This document shows, piece by piece, positions 12,601 through 22,534 of a DNA stretch of 64,000 nt. Under the pieces are notes generated by a model, which saw only the letters and a program-made list of their open reading frames with translations, had not been told where the DNA came from and ran no database searches. Within the stretch, counting starts at the first letter, position 1. Each line of letters begins with the position of its first letter. The translations under genes were made by a program, and so were the position numbers. Source of the stretch: Hedera helix (Eukaryota > Streptophyta > Magnoliopsida > Apiales > Araliaceae). Where the stretch lies: the NCBI GenBank assembly GCA_947179155.2, contig OX359283.1, forward strand, positions 7,910,764 through 7,974,763, given 5' to 3'.

Positions 12601-15600
12601 TGCCACCATCATGCAACAAGAATGCTTATCCTGAGGTTGACTTGAGCATCCCACAATTACCTCCCCCAACTAGCATCAGAGTAACCGATCAATTGTAGGT
12701 TAGGTCCTCCATAGCACATGTAATCAAAAGTACTTTTCAGATATCGCAAGATTCTCTTGATTGCCCTTAAGTGAGCAATCCCAGGGTTAGACTAATAGCA
12801 ACCCAGATAACCAACTGCATATGTTATATCAGGCCAAGTACACACAACTGCATACATTAGCTTTCTTATAACACTAGCATATGGGTAATTAGACATTTTC
12901 TCAATCTTCTCAGGAGAAGTTGGACATAGTTTGGGTCCGTTTATGGGTTTGCAATTGCTAATCTGGAATTGTTTTAGGACCTTAAGATATCTTTAGAGAT
13001 CTTTAACTCCGAGAATATAAGTTGCTTTCAACATGCCCTTCATTTCAAAGTTAGAGGACAACTACCTTTTGGTGGCGACAATCATCTCCCTATCATTCCC
13101 AACTAGCATAATATCATCGACATACATAGACAGGATATGGAAGTTATCCCTAAACAATTTTATATACACACAATGGTCATCGATCATCGTAAACCCATCA
13201 CTAATGATGGTTCGATGGAATATCGGATACCATTGTTTAGATGCCTGTTTCAAACCATAGATAAAACGTGTGTGCTTGCATACTTTGTGCTCTTGTCCTT
13301 CTACGATGAAATCCTTTGGCTGATCCTTGTATATTTCCTCAACTAAGTCTCCATTGAGAAAAGTTGTCTTGACACTCATTTGATACAATTCTAGATCCAA
13401 ATGTGCGACAATCGTTAAGATGAAGCAAACTGAGGCAACCTCGCAACTAGTGAGAAAGTTTTCTCGTAATCAATTCTCTCTTGCTAGGTGTAGTCCTTGG
13501 CTATTAGAAGAGCTTTGTACCTATCGATGGAATCGTCTGCCTTGTGCTTTACTTTGAGAACCCACTTGTTCCCAACAGCCTTTCACGATGGTGGAAGGTC
13601 AACCAAGTCTAAGACTTGATTAGCTCTCATGAAATCTGTCTCATCTACCATTGCAATTATCCACTTATCGCTTGCAGTAAATAATAAAGCTTCTCGATAA
13701 GATCGAAGTTCCTCATCATCCTGCGTATCAACTACAAAGGCATTTCACTCAATCTCATAGTGACGACGTGAAATTTTATCCCTCGACTTCTAAGCACTTG
13801 AGGAATAGGAGACTCGTCATTTGATGGAAGAGAACTGCTCAAAAGCATGTCACTCCCCTATCTACAAGAGCCTAAGAAATGGTCTCTTCAGTCTTACTAT
13901 ATGAATTGGGGCGCCAAATTCTTTATCTCAGAAATACTTATCTCCTCACTTGCATTACCTCTGTTAGGATAGTCCTTTTCATGGAAATCTGTATCTCGTG
14001 ATTATCTGGTATACAATCCCATCAGGATGCTCTCCAATAAATACTTTCCATATTTAGAATACGTACTTTTTACCTCTCGGGCCCAACTTTCCATATTTAT
14101 GAGAAATGTTGCGCGCAAGCTGTCGATCTCTATGGCAGCATATTTGCCCAAATCGGGTTTTCTGCCAGTCCACATCTCATATGGGGTGGATTGTATCGAT
14201 TTTGAAGGCACACGATAAAGTATATACATCACAGTCAACAATGCATTACCCTAATATGAGATAGCCAAGTTGATTTGTTACAATTGTGGCGCAGCAAAGG
14301 ACTTCACTTGTGAATGCATCGAGCCGAAGGTACTCGCTTCTCTTTATCAAGCTATTTGTTTAGTAGCTTCTACTGTATTCATTGCTCATTCTCTCAATAT
14401 GTGAATAGAAGACTCTGGAGTAACGGAACACATAGTGCGCCATCGGACCGGGTAAGTGGAGTATCGTTGAGTTTTGGCTGGCAGAAAAGTATCAATGGGG
14501 ACAGACTCCAATGTAAACGTGTTGAGAATTGACACTTACAAATTGGAGATGCAAAAATGCTTTGCATTGATTCTTTAGGATGTAATCCATTCATCAGATA
14601 TCTGGAGGGTCGTGCGTCATGAGCCACCAGGGGTGAGTGGGCGTCCATTGCACTATATGAGTGTATGCCAATTTTGTTGACCGCAAACATCGACCGCTGA
14701 TGTCATTGTTGACTCAGCATGATGTCACCTGTCCTGTCCACCCGGACACATGTCCACTGCTTATTGGGCCACATGTCAGGTCGTTATTCTCCCACGTGTC
14801 TGTCAGCTTTTGGCACCATGTGTTTGACTGTAAATTGGCCACATCATCGTCTCATTTAAATCGTTATAAATCGTAATCATGCAATTAATACGTCCACAGA
14901 TTTGTATTGAAAAGTTCTATCTAACCATGTAATAAAAACAAGGTTTTAAGTTCTGTGTGAAAATAGATTTTCAATTTAAAAATCCGTCGGATTTGTCCTA
15001 TAATACAAATCAGATTCATGTGCAATTTAGTATGCATGCTATATGACATGTAACCTGCAACATATCCAAAAATTAGCCCTGAACATGTATGAAATCCTAA
15101 TATGCCATTAAAGTGGGTTTGAAACTCTTGAAACATTTAAGCATGGATGGCATATAGTGTAAAATTGTACATACATAGCACGTATATGATCAACTATGCA
15201 CTATGCTCTGATACCAGTAATGGATTATATACATGCTATATCCAATTTACACCTAAACATGGAATAAAAAATTATATAACTATTGAAGCGTATGCCCTCT
15301 TTGATGCGGGAAACTGTCCAATAATAGCAAACTTTGTGCCTCGTACACGAATGCAACAGTGACACTGAACTACTATCTCCGTAAGACGAGAATGGTGTTA
15401 AGTTTACACCGTCCAAAGCAACTGAAATTCACTCTGTTTTGGGAGCTCTCTAATGGCAGTGTTATCTTTCTCCCTGTTGGAATTGTTAAGTGTGTATCTC
15501 CAAAAGCATGGGTTTTTAAATAACTATCGAGTTATACCCACTTCCCTTATTTTCCTCAAACAGAGTAATTATACGTATACAAATCTTAATAATAAGGGAT

Positions 15601-16328
15601 TTGACACAATCAAAATGCGTAGGCTGTTAACAACCAAATGGGTCGTACCCTCCACGAGCACTCCATTTGGGTATCCAATATCCAACGCCAAGGAATCTAA
15701 GCACATATTTTTGACATGCTAACAACAATTTACATGCTGCCCTAACATTAGTCTAAAATTGCAGTTTAGATGCTGAAGAAAAAAAACTACAGTTAAAACT
15801 ATCTTTTTTAAACGCACATCTTCAAATATTTGGCGATTGCACTGTTTCAAAAAAGGGATTTTCGGCCTATGCTATTTATAAATTCTAAAGTAAAAATGCA
15901 CACAGTATGTTTACCTAACAGCATAAAATGATATGTTTTGAGAATGGGTGAAATGAAAAAACATGTAGCGATAAAATTAAGGTAATATATTTAGAAAACG
16001 TTTATATAATAAACCTCTTTGGCTCCTTTAATGGTTATACAGACGTACTTTTGGATGGAATTTTTTTTGAAAAACATCGTAATTAATGATGGTGGAATTC
16101 TATTTTTCCCTCCAGTTTCAAAACTATATGAAAGTTGAACCATATCATCTATAAAATTTTATATACCTGTGTTTATATTATTTTGGTTTTTATATATCTT
16201 ATTGAGAAAGCTTTTAAGATGATGGAAAATTGATGCAGGGACATGGGCAAACAATGACTTCAATGGAGGGGAATATAAATGATGCAAGCGTCCCCAAGGA
16301 TGATGATGTGAAAAGTATGCGGATATAG
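670..16328 (+). CDS. UVR8: UVR8 UV-B photoreceptor, C-terminal half (seven 3' exons)
   Basis: The exons are 670-843, 2505-2576, 5598-5669, 5851-5969, 9846-9931, 10034-10089 and 16239-16328. They join in one frame to 222 residues and a TAG stop. The product is an RCC1-repeat beta-propeller. In Arabidopsis, the UVR8 dimer senses UV-B through tryptophans, monomerises and binds COP1. All three GWRHT motifs are seen: ACGWRHT in the first exon, SGGWRHT in the second and SCGWRHT in the fourth. They correspond to Arabidopsis W233, W285 and W337, each followed by the dimer-interface Arg. The C-terminal COP1-binding stretch is present as RYAVVPDDN, and the protein ends SMRI. Every junction keeps frame, and all but one use GT-AG. 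Residues before about 223 (Arabidopsis numbering) are not in the window upstream of this point. No premature stop is seen. The last intron is 6.1 kb because it carries a copia element. The family assignment is near certain; completeness and expression are unknown. Confidence 0.93.
844..2504 (+). other. UVR8 intron, 1.66 kb
   Basis: Donor GTAACC at 844 and acceptor CCAG ending at 2504. The interval is AT-rich and I see no coding region or recognisable transposon in it. Confidence 0.8.
2577..5597 (+). other. UVR8 intron, 3.0 kb
   Basis: Donor GTTTTT at 2577 and acceptor TGTACAG ending at 5597. It holds a 23-nt C homopolymer at 3926-3948. No homology-bearing reading frame was recognised; the longest open frame (4536-4871, minus) resembles nothing I know. 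Confidence 0.8.
3926..3948. repeat. Poly(C) homopolymer, 23 nt
   Basis: An uninterrupted C run in the 3.0 kb UVR8 intron, followed by a T/C-rich stretch. Confidence 0.9.
5670..5850 (+). other. GC-AG intron in UVR8
   Basis: The coding frame ends CACGAGCAG at 5669 and resumes with AAAGTAGTT at 5851. The protein match across the join (LPHEQ then KVVQISCGWRHT) fits UVR8 exactly. The intron therefore begins GCATGT instead of GT and ends GGCAG. GC-AG introns are a known minor class in plants. No nearby GT donor preserves both frame and homology. Confidence 0.85.
7374..7606. mobile_element. Stowaway-like MITE
   Basis: The ends are imperfect terminal inverted repeats of about 45 bp. The left arm reads CTCTTTTCGTTTCAAATTAT, and the reverse complement of the right arm reads CACTCCCTACGTTCCAAATT. 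Both arms continue into ATCAATATTGATTTTT-like or CCAATATTGATTTTT-like sequence. A TA dinucleotide sits at each outer edge, as expected for Tc1/mariner-derived Stowaway MITEs. There is no coding capacity. Confidence 0.75.
7696..7858. repeat. Partial tandem copy of the MITE right half plus flank
   Basis: This segment aligns with 7477-7639: the right half of the MITE plus about 30 bp of outside flank (ACATAATT...GAATTAAAGAGA). Because non-element flank is included, the copy arose by local duplication, not by a second insertion. Confidence 0.75.
7976..8169. repeat. Direct repeat, copy 1 (about 0.2 kb)
   Basis: Nearly identical to 8338-8537. Both start TAGTGTGTCAAATGCAGGAT and end GATATAAGCTAC, with 168 bp between them. 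They contain a CT-rich tract. No primer-binding or polypurine site is visible next to them, so they are not assigned to an LTR element. Confidence 0.8.
8338..8537. repeat. Direct repeat, copy 2 (about 0.2 kb)
   Basis: Second copy of 7976-8169, with a few substitutions and small indels, chiefly in the CT-rich tract. Confidence 0.8.
9263..9277. repeat. Poly(C) homopolymer, 15 nt
   Basis: C run inside the 3.9 kb UVR8 intron. Confidence 0.85.
10457..10914 (-). repeat. 3' LTR of the copia element
   Basis: Aligns along its length with 15221-15687, sharing for example AAGACGAGAATGGTGTTAAG and GTGGGTTTTTAAATAACTAT-like blocks. It begins TGTTGGGTTTTGG when read on the minus strand. The copies differ at many positions. 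Confidence 0.85.
12225..14241 (-). pseudogene. copia pol remnant: integrase C-terminal part, RT, RNase H
   Basis: Read right to left on the minus strand. At 14002-14241 is an integrase end with the YEMWTGRKPDLG motif. At 13062-13400 is RT with KTTFLNGDLVEEIY, IYGLKQASKQWY and the catalytic box MYVDDIMLVG. At 12640-12970 is the RT/RNase H link (TYAVGYLG, GYSDASWG). At 12364-12500 is RNase H (IYCDSTTALDYTKDPKYHNR). Several stops and frameshifts separate these blocks, so no active polyprotein can be made. Confidence 0.85.
15205..15216 (-). other. Primer-binding site of the copia element
   Basis: The + strand reads GCTCTGATACCA; the minus strand is TGGTATCAGAGC, complementary to the 3' end of initiator tRNA-Met. 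It lies four bases inside the 5' LTR. Confidence 0.88.
15221..15687 (-). repeat. 5' LTR of the copia element
   Basis: Direct repeat of 10457-10914, placed as the 5' LTR because the primer-binding site abuts its inner end. Confidence 0.85.
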
Positions 16329-16718
16329 AATTTCTGACTTCCTACCAGAATCATTAAAGGAAAAATCCTGTTGTGCTATGGTATTCATATTTTACAAATG
16401 GTATTCTATTGTATAATGCTATGCAAATGGTGAAAAGTTGGTATAATTTATGGTATGCATTTATAACTTTCTATGTTCTTTGTTTCACAAAAAGAGTACT
16501 ATTGACTTTGATTCTAGTTAATTTATGTAATTTTATAATTTAAGTTGTGAGAATTTATTTTAAGAGTAATGACATGAACACAAATTATATACAAAATGTA
16601 ATAAAAAAGGAATCTACGATTGAATGTTTTATAATTTTTTATTGGTATGCAATGTCTTTCTTTTGGTGAACAACTTTTTGTATCTAGTTTTTACACTGTT
16701 TTATTCTTATTTTAATTT
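16329..16718 (+). other. UVR8 3' flank / presumed 3' UTR
   Basis: AT-rich sequence after the UVR8 stop codon. No confident polyadenylation signal could be chosen. It runs into the target duplication of the MULE-like element. Confidence 0.5.
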
Positions 16719-18274
16719 AGGCAAAATTAAGGTTTACGTCATTAAAGTTGGCACGGCTTATTTAATATACCATCGATTTATTAATTTTTCAAATTACACC
16801 AGTAAATTAATTAAATTACTAGAATTGAGTCATTCTGTTAAATTATTTGGATGTCTGTTAACTTATTACTTATGTGGTTGCATGAAAAAAACATGAAATT
16901 AGAATGTAATGACATGGAATTGAGGTGGCTGACAAGGAAGAATTTAAAAATAAAAATAAAAACTTAGATATTTTGCTCTCTTTCTTTCCAAATTCTCAAT
17001 CCCAATCGAAGCTTGTAGAAGAGAAACAAATGGAAGAAGACCAAAAGTTGCAAGTTGTCTAATAGCCTTCACCCATGGCACACCGATCGTATTCCTTGCT
17101 GGAAAGGCCATACTTTCTGATCCAAAACATGGGTTTTTGTTCTTATAACATACATCATCGTCATGGCTGTCGCAATCACGTTTCTCTCTTCATTGCCATG
17201 GCTGTTAAAGCTTCACCGGCAGCCTCTTGTAGGAAAAATGAGATTAGATTTTCCTCCCTTGTGTCACTTCCCCTTCCCTAATGAGATTAGATTTTCTTCC
17301 CTTGTGTCACTTCCCCTTCCCTAATTCTCCCGCCCCCTGTGTTCGTTTATTGTCTCCCCTTTTTCAACCCTAGTTCGTCCCTTGCCCTACTCTTGCCCCC
17401 ATCCAACCACCGCCTCCGACCCCTGCCCTTCATCCCTGCGTCTCATCGGCTAATGCCTCCCATTCGGTAGCTAGATCTAGTTTTTGAAGTTGGGTTTAGG
17501 CAAAGCTAGGTAATAAGATGAAGTGGGTCTTAACTAACTGATGATGAAGAAGAAAGAAAAAAAAGTTTTTAACTTTTTATTTTGCATCTATTTATTTATT
17601 TGTTTGTTTATTTTAATTTTATTTTGTGTTTTAAAAATTTATTAGTTTTTAAAAATTTTAATTGTAATTTCTAAATTTATTTTATATTTTCAAAAAATTA
17701 TTTTGAATTTTCAAAATTTTATTATTTTATTTTTTATTGTAATTTTTTAAGTTCATTTTAATTTAATTTTTATTTTTAAAAATTTATTATTTTGTTGTAT
17801 ATTTCAAGTTTATTTTAATTTTATTTGTTTTAAAATTTTATTATTATTTTTTGAATTTTATATTATAATTTTTCAAGCTTATTTTAATTTTTAAAGGTTT
17901 ATTTTTCTTTTATATATATTTTCAATTTTTTATTTTTTATTTTTAAATAATTTTAGTTTTATATTTATATTTTGAATTAATAACACAATAATAAAAAAAG
18001 TCATGTCATTGTTATAAACTATTTTTTATTATATTTTTGTCATGTATTTATTTTATTTTTTCATACTGACATGTTAGGGTTTTTTTTTTCCTTATCTTTT
18101 CACCATCCCCGTAGGAAATAAGTTGGAAGGATTTAACAGCCGTCTATTCAATTTAACAGAATGACCCAATTTTAGTATTTTAATTAGTTTACTAGTGTAA
18201 TCTGAAAAATTAAAAGTTTGATGGTGCATTAAGTAAACCGTGCTAATTTTAGTGGCGTAAATCATAGTTTTGCT
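16719..18274. mobile_element. Non-autonomous MULE-like element with about 145-bp TIRs
   Basis: The left end (16719 to about 16862) is the reverse complement of the right end (about 18130-18274) with scattered mismatches. Shared blocks include GGTTTACG/GATTTACG, GCACGG, TTAATTTTTCA and GTCATTCTGTTAAATT. An identical 9-mer, TTTTAATTT, flanks both ends (16710-16718 and 18275-18283), matching the 9-bp duplication of Mutator-like elements. No transposase was found. Inside, 17000-17480 is less AT-rich than its surroundings and could be captured sequence. Most of 17560-18060 is T-rich low-complexity DNA. Confidence 0.75.
17238..17323. repeat. 43-bp tandem duplication inside the MULE-like element
   Basis: Two adjacent 43-bp units, 17238-17280 and 17281-17323, starting ATGAGATTAGATTTTC and ending CCCTTCCCTA. 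They differ at one position. Confidence 0.9.
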
Positions 18275-18283
18275 TTTTAATTT

Positions 18284-18759
18284 TTGAAATAATAAATTTG
18301 TTCTTAGTAATACTTGTTTTTAAGTAATTTACAATATTAAGTATTATAGTATATAGAATCAAATAAATTTGTATCAGTTTTAAATGAAAGAATTTTATAA
18401 ATTGATTAAAAAAGAAAAATTAAATGAAACTCTGCCTTTCAATTATATAAAAAATTGCTTCTGGGCATTTGAACTCTAAAAAATTTTATATAGTTAAAAG
18501 ACAATTATGCCATCGTCAGAATGCACATGACTAGCACATGCATCACTCGAATTTGAAATAAAATAGTGCGAGAAATGGATTTGAGCATAAGTGCCAACTA
18601 GGATGAAAATGTCCATTATGCTAATTATATGGCTCTTTTGAAATTGGTTGACAGTTTAAAGGGACAAATATGTAATTTAACCTAAAAGAATGATGTGTTT
18701 TAGAATTTTAATTAGAAGAGAGAGGAGAAAGAAAAGAAGACAAAATATGGGTATTAGTA
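18284..18759. other. AT-rich spacer
   Basis: Between the MULE-like element and the left edge of the chromovirus remnant. No gene or recognisable repeat is seen. Confidence 0.6.
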
Positions 18760-21700
18760 CCTGAATTTGGGGATGCCACAAAATCTATATTGATGTGTTT
18801 CCACTTCCATTTGGGAACCTCAAGTGGTTGCAATGGATCCTTAGGTACTTAATGCTCTGCCTTGACACGTTGACAAGTTAAACATCTCGAGACAAATTCG
18901 ACGATCTCCCTTTTCATATTGTTCCACCAAAATATATGTCGAAGGTCACAATACATTTTGGTACTACCAAGGTGGATTATAAACAGTGTGTTGTGTGCCT
19001 CCATCATGATTTTATGCTTTAATTAAGGGTTATTATTAACACAGAGTCTAGAGTTGACTCGAAGTATCCCTTTCTCATCGATTCTCACTTTCGAAATAGT
19101 ACCTTATTGTACTTTATTCGTCATGCTCACCAGTTTTGGATCAATATTTTAAGTAGCTTTAATTTTATCGATTAAAGCCAGTTTTACTCGTATATGCGTC
19201 ATCTTCATGTGGGTCCCTTGTGTCTTTAGCTCTATCTCCATCTTTTGTAAATCGTACAAAATGCGCATTTGTGTTGTCAGTATTGCATTCATGCTCGCAT
19301 ATGATCTTCTACTCAATGTGTCAGCTACAACGTTCGCGTTTCCCGAATGATACTGGATGGTGTGATCATAATCTTTCAACAGCACAAGCCAACGTCGTTG
19401 TCGTATGTTAAGTTTCTTCTAGGTGAAGAAATATTTGAGGCTTTTATGATCCGTATAGATATCCACTTTCTCTCCGTATAAGTAGTGTCTCCAATTTTTC
19501 AACGCAAAAACAACTACTGTCAACTCTAGATCATAAGTAGGGTAGTTTTTCTCTTAATCCTTGAGTTGTCGAGAGACATATGTTATAACTTTTTCATGTT
19601 GCATAAGAACGCAACCTATACCTCTGCCTAAAGTATCGCTATAGATGAAAAATTCTTTCGATCCTGATGGTATGGTCATAACAGGAGCTGAAATAAGTCT
19701 CTTCTTAAGTTCTTGAAAACTTTTCTTGCATTCCTCATTCTATACGAATTTTGTGTTTTTTCGAGTCAGCTGAGTTAATGGAGTGGTGATATGAGAAAAT
19801 CCTTCTACGAATCTCCAATAATAACCGCTAAGCCTAAAAAGCTTCGGACTTCAGTTACTGTCTTGGGTTGCTCCCAATTTAGTGTTGCTTCAATCTTCAT
19901 AGGGTCAACGATATTACCTAATTAGAAATCACATGTCAAAGGAACGTGACTTCCTCAAGCCAAAACTCACACTTCTTCAACTTAGCATACAACTTGTTCT
20001 CATGTAGCTATTAGAGTATCAATCTCATGTGTTGTTCATGATCCTCACGACTCATGGAGTATTTGAGGATGTCATCAATAAAGACAACCATAAAATGATC
20101 CAAATATTCTTTGAATATCCGGTTTATCATGTCCATGAAAGCTATAGGATAATTGCTTAGTCCAAAAGGCATTACTAAGAATTCATAATGCCCATAACGA
20201 GTTCTGAAAGCAGTTTTTAGAATGTTCTCAGCTTTAACCTTTAATTGATGATATCCAAAATGGAGATCAATCTTCGAAAAATATTAAGCACTTTGCAATT
20301 AATCAAACATGTTATCAATCCGAGGTAAATGATACCTATTTTTTATGGTGACATGGTTCAACTCTTAGTAGTCAATGCATAATCTTATACCTCTGTCATT
20401 TTTCTTGACAAAAAGAACAGGAGCGCCCCAAGGTGAGACACTCGGATGTATGAAACCAATACCCAACAAATCTTGTAGTTAGACTTTTAAATCTTGATGT
20501 TCAATGAGGGTCATTTGGTATGGGGATTTTGAAAGGGGCTTAGTACCAGGTTCAAGATCAATACATAATTTAATTTCATGGTTTGCAAGTAAGTTAGGAA
20601 GTTCCTTAAGAAACACATTAGGAAATTCATTAACAATAGGAATGTGATTCAAGTTTGACGTGTTTTTGTTTAAATCAGTGACATGAGCTAAAAATGCTTT
20701 ACATCTGTTTTTTAATAAATGAATGGCTTTCTGGCTATAAATGACAGTTATAGATTTCAATGGTTTGGTTATTTAAATTTGCATGACAGGTTGATTAGGA
20801 ATATAAAAACTAATGATCTTTTATAAATAATCAATTTTAGCATGATGGTTGGTTAACCAATCAATTCCTTAAATCACATCAAATTCATGCATTTTCAAAG
20901 AAATAAGGTCCACGGGTAATGTGAGGTTATTGATTTGAACTACAGTAGATGTAATGGTCATTTCTTCTAATGAGATTTCAACTGATAAGTCAAAGTCTAA
21001 GTTTTAAGGAGTCAAGTTCAAACGTTGAGCTTATACAGGTGAGATAAAAGAGTGGGTAGAGCTAGTATCTAATAAGGCATAAACTTCACAAGAGTTTATG
21101 AGTAGCTTACCGATTGTCACCTCATTCGGGTTTCATGCCCTTTGTGACGTCACAACAAAAGTTCTCTCCTAAACCATAGATTTTTTCTTGTCCGTGCTAG
21201 CTTTTGGGTTCATCATTGCAGTTAGACTTGATTTTGTAACAAGACAAAATCGTGCTATATGACATTCCTTTCCATAACTGTAACATAACATGGACTGTTG
21301 AGTACAGTTCGAACTAATATGACCCACCTAACCAAACTTGTAACATCTTACTGGTAGTCGATCCCCTCCCCTTGAAACTGGTGTCAATATAGTGTTGGTT
21401 CTAATGCCCTTCCATAATCATTGTTAAATCTCTTCCTTTTAAAATTGCTCCCGCTCGATTCCTCTCTTATGTTGTCTGGGCTAGGATTATCACCGAAGTG
21501 GTCACCATTTCGGGCATGATAATTGCCTCCCCGCTGGTTATCGTTGTTTTGGTGATTGTTGTTGTTGCTTTAATTTCTTTCTTTTTGTCGATTATTGCCT
21601 CCTAGTTGTGGTGTTTCATTTTCTATCTCCATTGACTGAGCCTTATCCACGATATCTGAATATAGAATAAATTTATGAGAAATGAGATGTCGACGAATTT

Positions 21701-22200
21701 TTGATTTTAAACCTCTAAAAAACATTCGACTTATGCGCATTTCATTGCCTACCAAATGGGGGCACAAATCGGGATAGTTCAGTAAATTTGGCCTCGTACT
21801 ATGAGACAGTCATGTTCCCTTACTCCAACTTGATAAACTCCACCTCTTTCATGTGATGGATATTTTTTGGAAACTTATTAAACAGCTCATGAAGTTCTGC
21901 CCAGGGCATCTCGAGTGCCAAATAATGGGTTCGTTTTACTGATTCCCACCAGTGATCTGCCTTTCCTCAAAAAATAAAGGTGGTAAATCAAAATGTTTGA
22001 TCGTCAGCGTAACACAGGACATCAAATATCTTTATCATCTGTTTGATACATGCCTCTGCCTTGAGTGGGTCCAGCTTTCCATGAAACTCAGGCGGTCCTA
22101 ACTCCTTGAATTGCTTGACAGTGACCATCTGAGCATTGCCAACATTTCTTCTCGTATAAGTTTCTCTCACCTAATTCTACATGAATTGCATGAAGTTTCT
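18760..22200 (-). pseudogene. Ty3/gypsy chromovirus gag-pol remnant, gag to start of integrase
   Basis: Read right to left. Gag (21500-22170) has LGPPEFHGKLDPLKAEACIK and, near 21250-21350, two zinc knuckles that have each lost a cysteine (CYKF, CYSY). Protease at 21061-21090 reads ALLDTSSTHSFIS, so the DTG triad has become DTS. The RT linker (20479-20760) has NEFPNVFLKELPNL. RT near 20069-20083 keeps FIDDI. RNase H (19149-19385) has LLKDYDHTIQYHSGNANVVAD. The integrase zinc region near 18850-18960 ends CLTCQRVKAEH, followed by VPKWKWKHINIDFVA. Similarity stops just after that Asp, at about 18760. Many stops and frameshifts make it non-functional. The remaining integrase lies on the far side of the LTR, at 25019-26102. 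Confidence 0.85.
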
Positions 22201-22515
22201 AAAGAAACCATCATAATTTACATGGTCATCCGTGTTATTTTTCGAGGTTGCAAGAGAATTATTTGTAGCTTTCTAGTTCTCAACCTCATTTGCTTCGGGC
22301 ATTATATAGTTCATTCCTTGATTTTCAAAAGTCATTCTTAACTGCGGTCACAAAATAAAGGTTAGTTAAACAAGCTGACTCGTTACTTCTTGTCCCCACA
22401 TCCAAACCAACTGATTAGATAACAAAAATTAATTTATGTAGAACACAGTATTGACTTATTCTATTTGTCTCTCCCTTCCTAGTTCTAACCACAAATCTCT
22501 ATTAAAGATCATATC

Positions 22516-22533
22516 CCTAAGTTTTGATACCCA
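22516..22533 (-). other. Primer-binding site of the chromovirus
   Basis: The minus strand reads TGGGTATCAAAACTTAGG, an imperfect version of the tRNA-Met complement TGGTATCAGAGC, one base inside the LTR edge at 22535. Confidence 0.65.
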
Positions 22534-22534
22534 C

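Larger units (their letters stand above)
10457..15687 (-). mobile_element. Decayed Ty1/copia LTR retrotransposon in the last UVR8 intron
   Basis: Two direct repeats of about 460 bp bound the element. In minus orientation they begin TGTTGG-like and end near a primer-binding site, TGGTATCAGAGC (complement at 15205-15216), matching initiator tRNA-Met as is usual for copia. Integrase, RT and RNase H remnants lie in copia order. Only about 1 kb separates the primer site from the integrase remnant, so most of gag and protease is missing. Conversely, about 1.3 kb of unassigned sequence lies between the end of RNase H (about 12225) and the 3' LTR. Frames are broken throughout and no 5-bp target duplication is evident, so it is an old insertion. 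Confidence 0.88.
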
